Source of the DNA: Kingdonia uniflora
Taxonomy: Eukaryota; Streptophyta; Magnoliopsida; Ranunculales; Circaeasteraceae
Length of the DNA: 64,000 nt
Reading direction: 5' to 3'
Assembly: GCA_014058105.1 (NCBI GenBank)
Contig: JACGCM010002112.1
Coordinates: 1,054,001 to 1,118,000 of the forward strand
Shown here: piece by piece, positions 50,641 through 62,799 of the stretch
How positions within the stretch are numbered: the first letter of the stretch is position 1
Layout: each line of letters starts with the position of its first letter
Notes under the pieces: generated by a model
Told to the model about the DNA's origin: nothing
Database searches by the model: none
What the model saw: the letters and a program-made list of their open reading frames with translations, nothing else
Translations under genes and position numbers: made by a program

Positions 50641-51579
50641 CATTACTTACATAGTTTCACAAGCACCACTTCCACTTGGTCCATTGCCGTCATTACTTGC
50701 AATCTCCGGTGATTCCACGTCATCACTAGCAACTCCATGAGCATTTTTTCCTATAAATAATTATACACATCAAATAAAATATTTAAAACACAAATTTAAA
50801 TAGGACTAGGCCATAAAAATTATATGCACTAAAATATCAAGTAGGTCAAACATAAATGAATAGTTAAGACTTAAGACATTCTAATCAGATGACTGATATG
50901 ATAATGATATCTATCTATAGTTCTATACTTTATAGTTCTATTATACTCACATCTTATTCTGATCTGATTGACTGATATGCAATATTGCAATGGCCACATC
51001 ATGTAGTTCTATACATCATCTGATATACAAATGCAACTCCATGAGCATTTTCTTCATCCATATTCCATAATTCCATACTCCAAAGATAGTAGATATTGCT
51101 CAATGCCTCAAATCAATGGCCACAGGTAGTGTCTATCTATAGTAATACATTTGATTTGATATGCAACAATAATGTTAAAAAGTGTAAAGCAAGTAAGGAA
51201 CCAACTCTTGTTATGCCTTTAATAATGCACCTTGTATATGAATGAGTTTTTCATCTTTAGTACATCAAGATGGCAAATGATTATTGTGGTTTGTTACTTT
51301 GTTTCATATACACAATCACAACCATGACTCATATATATTGTATTATTGTAGACTTGTGACTTTAAATAAAACTAATCATAAAGTGACAACTTAGAGATAT
51401 AGTTCATTACTTACCAACATTTAGAAGTGACAACTCTTCAGCAAGCTCCACTATAGCTGATTCCACAACATCATCAGCTTTTGAATCCCCTACAAAATTT
51501 ATTTATAAAGTGAGTAATGAAATCACTCTCAAATAAACAACGATTATTAAAATGTAACAAAAGAATACATAAGATGAAA
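50641..51579. other. Noncoding 3' region of the hAT element
   Basis: AT-rich, downstream of the transposase on the minus strand. Scattered short stretches (for example 50640-50750 and 51410-51490) look like possible small exons with repeated 'cactagcaactccatgag' words, but I cannot support a reading frame. Confidence 0.4.
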
Positions 51580-51899
51580 TCAGTGTAAAATGAGATCACC
51601 TCTCTGATACAACCAATCACGGGTACAAACTAGAGCCTCAGCACACGCAGGTTTTAAAGCACTACGGAATGGATTTATAACTCTTCCACCAATGCTAAAA
51701 GCAGACTCAAAAGCTACAGTGGATATCGGGATGGCTAATACATCACAAGCCATCAAAGCAAGCTCGGGATATCTAAATTGGTATGACTTCCAAAAAGAAA
51801 GTATATCAAAATCCCCGTTTAACTTAAACTTAGGCTCCCCCAGATATTGTTGTAGCTGAGACTTCATCGGGGCATGCTCACTCTCATCAAACATCTCAA

Positions 51900-52880
51900 A
51901 TGCCTAAAATGATATAAACAATTAATATCTACTAATACAAAGCCATGTTATATTGTTATACAAGTATACAGTCGTACATAATCACAAATTACAGACTATA
52001 GAGGCAGATACAGACATACAATCATACAAATTACAGACTGTAAAGTGCAGAGGCATGTTATTATTATTACAGTAATAGAGTATAGACTATAGAGGCATGC
52101 TATTTCAGACTACAAACTATACAGAGGCATGTTATACAGTCAATCTGTCAATGTCATACAGAAGTAACAGAATCACAGATTATAATATAGATAGACTACA
52201 GACTACAGAGGCACATACAGACACAGTCATACAGAATCTTAAAGATTATAGTCTAAAGTATTAAAAGTAAATGGTATTACAGACTATAGAGAAATGCTAA
52301 GGTGTTATACAGTCATACAGAAATAGAATAACAGATTACAGACTACATAAGCAGATGAAGTCATACATTCAGACAGACTACAAAGGAATGTTAATAATAT
52401 GCTATACATAATACAGTCATACATAAATAGAATAACAGATTACAAACTACAAACTACATAAGCAGATACAGTCATACAGTCAAGCAGACTACAGAGGAAT
52501 GCTAATATGCTATACAGTCATGCAGACTAGTACAGATGCATTTATAGATTCTATAGAGTTATACATATTACAGAGTACATACTACACTCATGCTATTACA
52601 GTATAGACTACATACTAACAGATTAATAGAGGTATGCTATTACATACTACATACTAACAGAGGCATGTTATACATCATACAGATTACAGACTACAGAGAC
52701 ATGCTATAAAGTATAAACTATAAAGTCATACATATTATAAACTACAGAGGTATGCTATAAAGTTATACATATTACAGGCTACAGAGTACAGAGGCAGATA
52801 TAGTTTATAGACACAGATAGTACAGACTACAACAGATGCATGTTATATTTAGTTATTTACAGATAGTAATACAGAGGCAT
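51900..52880. repeat. Degenerate tandem repeat (cagactacagaggcatgctat)
   Basis: About 1 kb of imperfect repeats of words such as tacagactacagagg, catgctata and cagtcatacag. It lies between two coding blocks of the hAT transposase, so it is probably an expanded intron. Confidence 0.7.
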
Positions 52881-54035
52881 GCTATATTAAAAGCAAATGG
52901 TATAATATATTAATAATACTTGCATAACTTCCATGTTCAGATTTGACTTCATGGAACTAGAACAACTTGAATTAGGAGTTGGCTTGGAACTAGGAGTTTC
53001 CTTGGAATACAAAACCACATAGATGTCAAAAAGTTGATTCAACTTCTCCTTAAAGTATTTAAACTCCTGATTTCCCAGCCCATAGATCTCATTGTAAGCA
53101 AACTCTGCAAAAGCAAGTTTGTACCTTAGATCTAAGACGTAAGCCACCACAAATATAAGGTTATGCTTTGACCAATATTTTTTAAATTAGTTTCCATTTA
53201 CAATGCTATGGATTTCATAAACTCATCCCTACCCTTTATAGCCCTAGAAATATGATGTTGAACCGAATAGACTTTAGGAAAATATAAATTTGAAGTAGGG
53301 TACTTTATCCCGGAGAAAAGACATGTTACATTGAAAAATAGCTTCAAAAACTCAAATATCTTCCCAACTTTATCCCATTCATCCTCGGAAGGGCAACACT
53401 TGTAGTTAGAATCACTCAACTCCAAATGGGTAAAAGCTTTTCGGTAGAAAAGAGTACTATCAAGCATCATGTAAGTAGAGTTCCAACGAGTTAGAACATC
53501 TTGCATCAAACCCTTGTTAAACGGTAATGAAGCTTGCTTAACACAATCACAAAAAAATTTGCTTCCTACGTTGAGAACCTCTAAAATACCTCACACTCTC
53601 CCGAACTTTACCAACCGACACATCAATCTCCTTCAAACCCTCTTGCACAATTAGATTTATTACATGAGCACAACACCTTGCATGAAAAAACTCTCCATCG
53701 AACAACAAAGAATCACTCAACTTCAACTTACTTTTAAGCATCCCAATAAAGACATCATTAGACGAAGCATTATCTAACATAATAGAAAAGAGTTTCTTCT
53801 CAATGCCCCAATCACAAAGTAAAGTGTGGATTTTCTCACATATGGTCAATCTGGTGTGAGGAGATGGCATATAAGAAAAACTAAAAAATTTCTTCTCTAA
53901 AGTCCAATCGGAATTCACAAAATGTGTTGTAAATGAAATAAAGCCATCCATTGTAATAGAACTCCATAAATTAGATGTTAAACTAATTCTTCCCGCTACC
54001 CCACGCAACATACTCATAACCATTTTTCTACCTTT

Positions 54036-54405
54036 CATAAATCTTGATGATATCCGCCTTAGATGTATTCCTAGACACTAGCTTTAATTCCCTATTAGCA
54101 AATGCCGGATAAGAAAAGGCATTACGAATCTCCTCGTACTCTACAAACTTGAAAGGGAGTTGATGCCTAATTATTGCAAGATTTAACATCTCATGAAAAA
54201 CAACGGGGTCAAACTTTGCTCATAAATCTTGATGATATCCGCCTTAGATGTATTCTTAGACACTATCTTTAATTCCCTATTAGCAAATGCCAGATAATAA
54301 AAGGCATTACGAATCTCCTCGTACTCCACAAACTTGAAAGGGAGTTGATGCCTAATTATTGCAAGATTTAACATCTCATGAAAAACAACGGGGTCAAACT
54401 TTGCT
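54036..54405. repeat. 185-bp tandem duplication inside the transposase gene
   Basis: 54036-54220 and 54221-54405 are direct copies with about five mismatches, and both begin cataaatcttgatgatatcc. Since 185 is not a multiple of three, the duplication disrupts the reading frame. Confidence 0.95.
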
Positions 54406-55028
54406 GCCCTCAAAGACATGAAAGACTCGGATTGAGACAAAAGCATTTGCCCCAAATCACGTGTTGTAGTCTTCTCACATGTCTTGAGATGGCGAGAAAG
54501 ATTGCCGATCCCATGTGAACTAATAGACAAATAAATAGCCCCACATTTCTTACACTTAGCCCTTTCTTTCTTATTCTTACCAACGAAGATTTCAAAAAAA
54601 TGCCAAACATGAGAAGTTAATTTTCGCTTACGATTACCGGACTTCTTAGCAAGTGTGCCTGTACCAACACTTTCATCTCCAGTTTCTGATAATGGGCCAT
54701 CAATACCCTCAATCTCCATGTTAACTCCATCCAGATCAATGTTGATGTCATTATCATTATCTAACTCAACAATTGGATCCATCTAGCAAATAAAATAAAA
54801 ATATTTAAAATCATATCAATTCAAGAACATAATAAATTAACAATTAACATTAAATCAATTATCGAATATGACAAACAAAATAAACAACTGATCACGTAAA
54901 AATTAACTTCTAATTTATTAGTATATGTTAAGGCAAACGCCATTACAAATAACCTACAAGTCTAATGAAAACAATGAAAATTACAAATCTAACATTTACT
55001 CACTTAGCTAAGAGTAATACAATTACAA

Positions 55029-55340
55029 TTAGAAGTGTTGCCCAAATAAATAAAGCACATACAAGATTACATTCAATAAAAGCATAGGTGAGATAGTTAT
55101 CCCTAATCCTAGGTCTTCTCGTAATCTTAACTTGTTTATATTCATCAACTTGTTCTCCTCTTTGTCATAGGTCTCCTGCCCCAAGGCCCCCACAAGATCA
55201 TCCTCCCATATAAATGACTTGCATTGGTTTTTGAATTGGGGATAACGATAAAAATAACGACCATTGTTCTTCTTACCGTTGGCCCTATAACGCTTCATGT
55301 ATCCAGCCCCACAGGTACAAAGAGGTCCAACTTGTGCCAT
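55029..55340 (-). CDS. Small GRF-type zinc-finger protein with hydrophobic C-terminus, inside the hAT element
   Basis: 103 codons from ATG to stop on the minus strand. Residues 8-46 fit a GRF zinc finger: CTCG, then NNGRYFYRYP, then QCKSFIWEDD. The second zinc ligand pair is C...C, although one usual cysteine (in the FYxCP position) reads R. A charged stretch follows (about 55-75), then a hydrophobic tail (SPMLLLNVILYVLYLFG) that could span a membrane. GRF fingers bind nucleic acid in topoisomerase 3 and nucleases such as APE2. Small GRF proteins of this layout are common in plant genomes. Its position between transposase and right end, on the same strand, suggests it is an accessory or captured gene of the element, or an independent insertion into it. 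The intact frame is notable beside a broken transposase. Confidence 0.6.
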   Translation of the reverse strand: MAQVGPLCTCGAGYMKRYRANGKKNNGRYFYRYPQFKNQCKSFIWEDDLVGALGQETYDKEENKLMNINKLRLREDLGLGITISPMLLLNVILYVLYLFGQHF

Positions 55341-55415
55341 TTTTGCAAAAGCCTAAAAATAACACAAGTTAAAAAAACCCTAACCATAGTTAGCAGCCAA
55401 ACCAAGGCAGTATAA

Positions 55416-56600
55416 ATTACAAATGAGCATGCATGTGTAAAATCAACTTATAAGTTATAAGTTATAAATTTATAAATTTATAGTGTACTTTTAGAGCAAT
55501 TGTTGTACTAGTAGTAAACAACAATATAAACATAATAACATATGTAATGACACTAATCTATGGTCAATGGGTGGTCAATTACGAGGCTAATAACAACATG
55601 CTACAACACTAGAAATTTAGAATATAATTGCTAATAACATGTCATGTTATACAAATTAAAATATACAAATCAAATATAGACACTTGCAATGTATAAATTA
55701 CAAATAAATTAACATTACAAAATACAAATGCAACTATAAATTACATGTTAATTACAAATAAGTCAAATAAATTAACATTACAAAGAATAACCATTACAAA
55801 TAAATCAAATATAGACACATGCTAATTACATGTCATGTTATATTTTACACATTCCAAATACAACTATAAATTGACATTATAAAGAATAACCAAATTAACA
55901 TTTAACAGATATCACCAAATCATTTACTAAATTAGATTTTACCTGAAAGTTCAAGAACAATTGGAGATCACCAAATTAACAGTGAATCCTTCAATAATTC
56001 AACTTAGAGATAACCTGAAATGAAAGAGAAGTAGCAAAATCAGAGATACGATGGATGAAATGAGAGAAAAATACATTATACTTGAAAACTTGAAGATAAT
56101 AAATACACTATACTTGAAAATTAGGCAAAAAGATTACTTAACAACTTGAAGTAGTAAAATCAGGCAAAGTACAAAGAAATTACTTGAAAACTTGTGGTGA
56201 TGAATTGATGATGAACTTCCCCCGTAAGTGATGAATTGATGATGAATTTTCTCTGTAAGTCTGTAACCATATTTAAACAATACCCAATTCAGTCCCAAAA
56301 CATTATCAAGGCTCGAATTATACTTGGAGATATGCAAAACCCCAAAATCCCCAATGTTATATGGAAATTGAAAACCCAAAGGTTATATGCAAATTACAAA
56401 ACCCAAATGTTATATGCAAAACCCTACGTCCCTACCAAACCATGAATTACAATTTACACCCAAGAATTTACCAGATCAGGATAGTCCTAACCTAACTCAA
56501 AGATGAGAAAATTGAGGAAACTCAAAGATGGATGTCAGACTCAGACACACAGTCCTAACCTAATTACAAAACTTGTAGAACTTACCAAAACTGAAGTTTA
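55416..56600. other. AT-rich noncoding interior of the hAT element
   Basis: Repeated 'attacaaataaatcaaatatagacac' words but no supported gene. A small duplication ('gtgatgaattgatgatgaa') lies at about 56187-56250. Confidence 0.45.
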
Positions 56601-56639
56601 GCCCTCGTTCCTGTGATCTTCAGACTCAGTCCTAGATAC

Positions 56640-56835
56640 AATCATAATCTCAGACTCTCAGTATCTCACACTCACTGAGTCACAGTCACAGTCACAGTCT
56701 CACAGAGACACAAACACACAGTCACACAGATTCGCTAGTCGCCAATCACCATAGTATTAGTTAGTCACATAGACACAGACTCACAATCTTACAGTCACAG
56801 AGTCACAGACTCACAGCTTCACAGTGGCGGTGCTT
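56640..56835. repeat. Simple repeat (cacagt)n, degenerate
   Basis: A tract of 'cacagtcacagtctcacagag'-type words near the right end of the hAT element, echoing the cagagt/cagac tract near its left end (49870-49925). Confidence 0.7.
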
Positions 56836-57102
56836 GAGACTTGAATTGAGAGAGAGAGAATGAAGTTGAAGAAATTAGCGCTAAACATAAACTATATATA
56901 CAATGTAAAAAGACCAAAAGGGTCTTGAAACCTAAACTATATTACTGATTACATATAATAGTAAACGGGTTAGCGGGTCACCCATGAGTCAAATATCGAA
57001 ACACTAACCCGACCTGTTTGTAAACGTGTCTAGCGTGTCAACCCGCTTACGACCCAAACCCGCCAAGTGTGAACCCAAACCCGTTTATAGCAGGTCGGGT
57101 TC

Positions 57103-60100
57103 AGTACGGAATTCGTACCACTCTAATGCTTTAAAACACAATTCTAAGAAGCTTGGCTATCGACAACTCGTTTGAAAGGTCAAAATGTGGTTAAGAGTTT
57201 CTTGATGACCCTCAGCAAGCTAGGATAGTTACCATATAAATCGCAGTACTCCCGGCTTTAATTTTAGGCAGGTACTAACTTTGTACCATTTCGATACTTT
57301 AGAACCCAATTATTTGAAGCTTGGCTACTGGCAAGTCGTTTAGGAGGCCAGATCGTGGTGAAGAGTTACTTTTCTACCTTCAAGAAGCATGGATAGTTAC
57401 AAGATTAATCGCAACACTCCCGGCTTTAATTAAAGACCGGTTCGGAATTCGCACCATTCTGATGCTTTAGAATGTAATTCTTAAAAGCTTGGCTACTGAC
57501 AACTCGTTTGGGATGTTTGATCGCGGTGAAGAGTTTCTTTTCGGCCGTCAACAAGCAAGGATAGTTACAACATCAATATAAAAAATTCCCTGCTTTAATT
57601 TATAACCGGTAAGAAATTCAAACAACTCTGATGCTTTAGAATGCAATTCTTAGAAGCTTGGCTACCGAAAACTCGTTTAAAAGGTTCTATCGTGGTCAAG
57701 AGTTCCTTTATGACCGTCTACAAGCTAGGATTGTTACGAAATGAATCGCAACACTCCCGACTTTAAATTAAGGCTGGCATAGATTTGCACCATTCCGAAG
57801 CTTTAGAATGCAATTCATAAAAGCTTTACCGGCAACTCGTTTGAGAAGTTGGGTCGTGGTGAAGAGTTTCTTTTTGACCGTCAACATGCAAGGATAAGTA
57901 CAATTTGAACCGTAACACTTCCGGCTTTTATTTAAAACCGGCATGGAATTCGCACCACTCTGATGCTTTAAAACACAATTCTTAGAAGTTTGGCCATCGA
58001 CAACTCGTTTGTGAAGCTATAATGTGGTTAAGTATTTCTTTATGACCGTCAACAAGCTAGGATAGTTACCAAATAAATCGGAACACTCCCGACTTTAATT
58101 TTAAGCCGGTGCGGACTTTGTACCATTCTGATGCTTTAGAACGCAATTCTTAGAAGCATGGCTACCGGCAAGTCCTTTAGGATGTTGGATCGTGGTAAGG
58201 AGTTTCTTTTCGACCATCAACCATCAAAGATAGTTAAAAGATGAATCGCAACACTCCCGGCTTTAATTAAAGACCGGTGCGGAATTCGCGCCACTCCGAT
58301 GCTTGAGAACGCAATTCTTAGAAGCTTGGCTGCTGACAACTTGTCTGAGAAGTTTGATCGTGGCGAAGAGTTTCTTATCAACCTTCGGCAAGTAAGGATT
58401 GTTAAAACATCAATCGCAAAATTCCAGGCTTTAATTTATAACCAGTAAGAAATTCGAGCAACTCTGATACTTTAGAAAGTAATTCATAGAAGCTTGGCTA
58501 CCGATAACTCGTTTAAAAGGTTTTATCATGGTCAAGAGTACCTTTGGAACCATCATCAAGCAAGGAGAGTTATGAAATGAATCATAACACTCCCAGCTTT
58601 AATTTATGGCTGGTACGGATTTTGTACCATTCCTATACTTTAGAACGTAATTCTTAAAAGCTTTACCAGCAACTCGTTTGAGAGGGTGGAACATGGAGAA
58701 GAGTTTCTTTCCGACCATCAACAAGCAAGGATAGTTACAATTTGAATCGCAACACTTTCGGCCAATTAAAGATCGGTTCGGAATTCGCACCACTCTGATG
58801 CTTTAAAACCTAATTCTTAGAAGCTTGGCTATCGATAACTCGTTTGAGATGCTGAAATGTGGTCAAGAGTTTCTTTATGACCATCAACTAGATAGGATAG
58901 TTACCAAATGAATCGCAATACTCCCAGCTTTAATTTTAGGCCGGTACGGACTTTGAACCATTCCTATGCTCAAGAATTCAATTCTTAGAAGCTTGGCTGC
59001 CGGCAAGTCGCCTAGGTGGTCGGATCATGTGCAGAGTTTGCTTTCGACCGTCAACAAGAAAGGATAGTTACATGATGAATCGCAAGACTCCCGACTTGAA
59101 TTAATGACAGATGCGGAATTCGCACTACTCTGATGCTTTAGAACGCAATTCTTAAAATCTTGGCTACTGACAACTCGTTTGTGAGGTTTGAACGTGCTGA
59201 AGTGTTTGCTTTCGACAATCAACAAGCAAGGATAGTTACAACATCAATCACAAAATTCTCTGCTTTAATTTATAACCGGTAAGAAATTCGAACAACTCTG
59301 ATGCTTTAGAATGTTATTCTTAGATGCTTGGCTACCGACAACTCGTTTAAAATGTTCTATCGTGGTCAAGAGTTCCTTTGTGACCGTCAATAAGCTAGGA
59401 TATTTACGAAATGAATCCCAACACTCCCAGCTTTAATTTAAAGCTGGTACGGACCATTCTGAAGCTTTAAAACCCAATTTTTAAAAGGTTTACCGACAAC
59501 TCGTTTGTGAGGCTGGATCGTGGTAAAGAGTATCTTTTCGACCGCCAACAAGCAAGGATTAATACAATTTGAATTATAATACTTTCGGCTTTAATTTAAG
59601 ACCGGCACGGAATTCGCATCACTCTGATGCTTTAAAACATAATTCTTAGAAGCTTGGCTATCGATAACTCGTTTGAGAGGTTGTAATGTGGTTAAGAGTT
59701 TCTTTATGACCGTCAAAAAGCTAGGATAGTTAACAAATGAATCGCAACATTCTTGGTTTTAATTTTAGGCCGGTACGGACTTTGTACCATTCCGATGATT
59801 TAGAACGCAATTCCTAGAAACTTGGCTAGCGATAACTCATTTAGGAGGTCAGATTGTGGTGAAGAGTTCCTTTTTGGGCGTCAACAAGCAAGGATAGTTA
59901 CAAGATGAATCGCAAAGCTCCCGGCTTTAATTAAGGACCGGGTCAGAATTTGCACCACTCTGATGCTTTAGAACGTAATTTTTAAATGCCTGGCTACTGA
60001 CAACTCGTTTGAGATGTTTGATCGTGGTGAAGAGTTTCTTTTCGACTATCAACAAGCAAGGATAGAAAAGATGAATCGTAACACTCTCGGCTTTAATTAA

Positions 60101-62799
60101 AGAACGGGACGGAATTCACACCATTCTGATGCTTTAAAGCACAATTCTTAGAAGATTGGCTATCGACAACTCGTTTGAGAGGTTATAATGTTGTTAAGAG
60201 TTTCTTTATGACCGTCAACAAGCTAGGATAGTTTCCAAATGAATGACAATACTCGCGACATTAATTTAAGGCCGGTATAGATTTTGTACCATTCCGATTC
60301 TTTAGAACGCAATTCATAGAAGTTTGGCTACCGGCAAGTCCTTTAGGTGGTCGGATCGTGGTGAAGAGTTTCTTTTTGACCGTCAAGAAGCAAGGATAGT
60401 TAAAAGATGAATCGTAACACTCTCGGCTATAATTAAAGACCGGTGCGAAATTCGCACCACTTTGATGCTTTAGAACGCAATTTATAGAAGCTTGGCTACT
60501 AACTACTTGCTTGAGAGGTTTGATCATGGCGAAGAGTTTCTTATCGACCATCAGCAGGCAAAGATAGTTAAAACATCAGTCACAAAATTGCCGACTTTAA
60601 TTTATAACCGAAAAGAAATTCGAACAACTCTGATACTTTAGAATGCAATTCTTAGTAGCTTGGCTACCGACAACTCGTTTAAAAGGTTTTATCATGGTAA
60701 AGAGTATCTTTGTGGCCATCAACAAGCTGGGATAGTTACTAAATGAATCGCAACAGTCCTGACTTTAATTTTAGGCCGGTACGGATTTGTTACCATTCTG
60801 ATGCTTTAGATCGCAATTCTTAAAAGCTTTACCTGTAACTCGCTTGAAAGGTTGGATCGTGGAAAAGAGTTTCTTTCTGACAGTCAACAAGCAAAGATAA
60901 TTACAATTTGAATAGCAAAACTTTCAGCTTTAATTAAAAACCGGAACGGAATTCGCCCCACTCTGATACTTTTAAACAAAATTCTTAGAAGCTTGGCTAT
61001 TGACAACTCATTTGAGAGGTTGTATTGTGTTTAAGAGTTTCTTTAAGACAGTCAAATAGCTAGGATAGTTTCCAAATGAATCGCAACACTCCCAACCTTA
61101 ATTTTAGGCCGGTACAGACTTTTTACCAATCCTATGGTTTAAAATGCAATTAATAGAAGCTTGGCTACCTGCAAGACGTTTAGGAGGTCGGATCGTGGCA
61201 AAGAGTTTCTTTTCGACAGTCAATAAGCAAGGATAGTTACCAGATGAATCGCAACACTCTCGGATTAAATTAAAGACCAGTGCAGAATTCGCATAACTCT
61301 GATACTTTGGATAGCAATTCTCATAAGCTTGGCTACTGATAACTCGTTTGAAATATTTAATCGTGGTGAAGAGTTTCTTTTCGACCGTCAGCAAGCAAGG
61401 ATAGTTAAAGCATCAATTTAAAAATTCCCAGATTTAATTTATAAACGGTAAGAAATTCGAACAACTCTTATGCTTTAGAATGCAATTCTTTGAAGCTTGA
61501 CTACCGACAACTCGCTTAAAAGGTTCTATCATGGTCAAGAGTTCCTTTGTGACCGTCAACAAGCTAGGATTGTCACGAAATGAATCGCAACACTCACGGC
61601 TTTAATTTTTGGCTGGAAAGGATTTGGTACCATTTCGATGCTTTAGAACGCAATTCTTAAAAGCTTTATCGACTATTTGTTTGTGAGGTTAGATCGTGGT
61701 GAAGAGTTTATTTCTGATCGTCAACAAGTAAGGATAATTACAATTTGAATCGTAATACTTATGACCTTAATTTAGGACCGGCACAGAATTCGCATCACTC
61801 TGATGCTTTAAAACATAATTCTTAGAAGCTTGACTATCGACAACTCATTTGAGAAGGTGTGATGTGGTTAAGAGTTTATTTATGACCGTCAACAAGCTAG
61901 GATAGTTGCCAAAGGAATCACAACACTCCTGAATTTAATTTTAGGCCGGTACAGACTTTGTACCATTCTTATTATTTAGAACGCAATTCTTAGAAGATTG
62001 ACTACCGACAAGTCGTTTAGGAGGTCGGATCGTGGTGAAGAGTTTTTTTTCGACCGTCAACAAGTAAGGATAGTTACAAGATGAATCGCAAAACTCCCAG
62101 CTTTAAATAAAGAACAGTATGGAATTCGCACCACTCTGATGCTTTAGAACGTATTTCTTAGAAGCTTGGCTACTGACAACTCGTTTGAGATATTTTATCG
62201 TGGTGAAGAGTTTCTTTTCAACCGTCAACAAGCATGGATAGTTAAAACATCAATCGCAAAATTCTCTGCTTTAATTTATAATCGGTAAGAAATTCGAAAA
62301 ACTCTAATGCTTTAGAATGCAATTCTTTGAAGCTTGGCTATCGACAACTCGTTTAAAAGGTTCTATCGTGGCCAAGAGTTCCTGTGTGACCGCCAACAAT
62401 CTATGATTGTTACGAAATGAATCGCAACACTCCCAGCTTGAATTTATGGCTGGTACGGATTTTATACCATTCCGATGCTTTAGAACGCAATTCTTAAAAG
62501 ATTTACCAACAACTCGTTTGCGAGGTTAGATCGTGGCAAAATTTTCATTCCAACCGTCCACAGGTAAAGATAGTTACAATTTGAATCGCAACACTTTCGA
62601 CCTTAATTTAGGACCGGCACGGAATTCGCATTACTTTGATGCTTTAAAACATAATTCTTAGAAGCTTGGCAATCGACAACTCGTTTGAGAGGTTGGAATG
62701 TGGTTAAAAGTTTATTTATGACCGTCATCAAGCTAGGAAAGTTGCCAAATGAATCGCAACACTCCCGACTTTAATTTTAGGCCGGTACGGACTTTGTAC
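57103..62799 (+). repeat. ~167-bp satellite, second subfamily, five-monomer higher-order array
   Basis: Five distinguishable monomers recur in order: 'accggcaagtcgtttaggagg', 'actgacaactcgtttgagatgtttg', 'aactcgtttaaaaggttctatcg', a shortened 'aaaagctttaccgacaactcg' and 'tatcgacaactcgtttgagaggttgtaatg'. The third variant lies near 57685, 58521, 59355, 60687, 61524 and 62361. Spacings are 836, 834, 1332, 837 and 837 bp. About 835 bp is five monomers, and 1332 bp is one unit plus three extra monomers. The array stops abruptly at about 62799. Confidence 0.92.

Larger units (their letters stand above)
51580..54782 (-). pseudogene. hAT transposase, BED-finger type, broken by a 185-bp duplication
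   Basis: Minus strand, in order. 54183-54782 is an acidic N-terminus, a basic RKRK stretch and a BED zinc finger (VWHFFEIF, AKCKKCG, NLSRHLKTC). 53547-54038 is the start of the RNase H-like catalytic core (SLTSNLWSS, LDNASSND). 53198-53509 (MMQDVLTRWNSTYMMLD) and 52887-53150 (LDLRYKL) continue it. 51580-51894 is the C-terminal dimerisation region (AFESAFSIGGRVINPFRSAL). A tandem 185-bp duplication at 54036-54405 shifts the frame between BED finger and core. A further break lies near 53160-53198. The 51900-52880 gap is probably an intron filled with simple repeat. Each block is otherwise well preserved, so inactivation looks fairly recent. Confidence 0.88.
49508..57102 (-). mobile_element. hAT transposon, 7.6 kb, right terminus lost
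   Basis: The left end starts TAGGGTTGTTAATGGGTCGG, like the hAT element at 291 (TAGGGATGGCAATGGGGCGG). Both terminal regions (49508-49705 and 56965-57102) are dense in CGGGT/ACCCG motifs, the expected transposase binding region. The matching inverted end is absent at the right: satellite resumes at about 57103 in a different phase and no 8-bp duplication is found, so the end was deleted. It contains transposase remains (51580-54782), a GRF zinc-finger ORF (55029-55340) and several degenerate simple-repeat tracts. Confidence 0.85.

Noticed and set aside
58599..61394. Minus-strand ORFs in the satellite with recurring peptides such as KRVAGSQAS (also at 23357, 27451 and 43127)
   Set aside because: A 168-bp unit is 56 codons, so one frame runs through neighbouring units and gives repeated peptides. 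Indels and stops interrupt it every unit or two, and nothing resembles a known protein.
22884..62799. CRISPR-like regular repeats
   Set aside because: Units are tandem and fully homologous with no unique spacers, and the DNA is plant nuclear.
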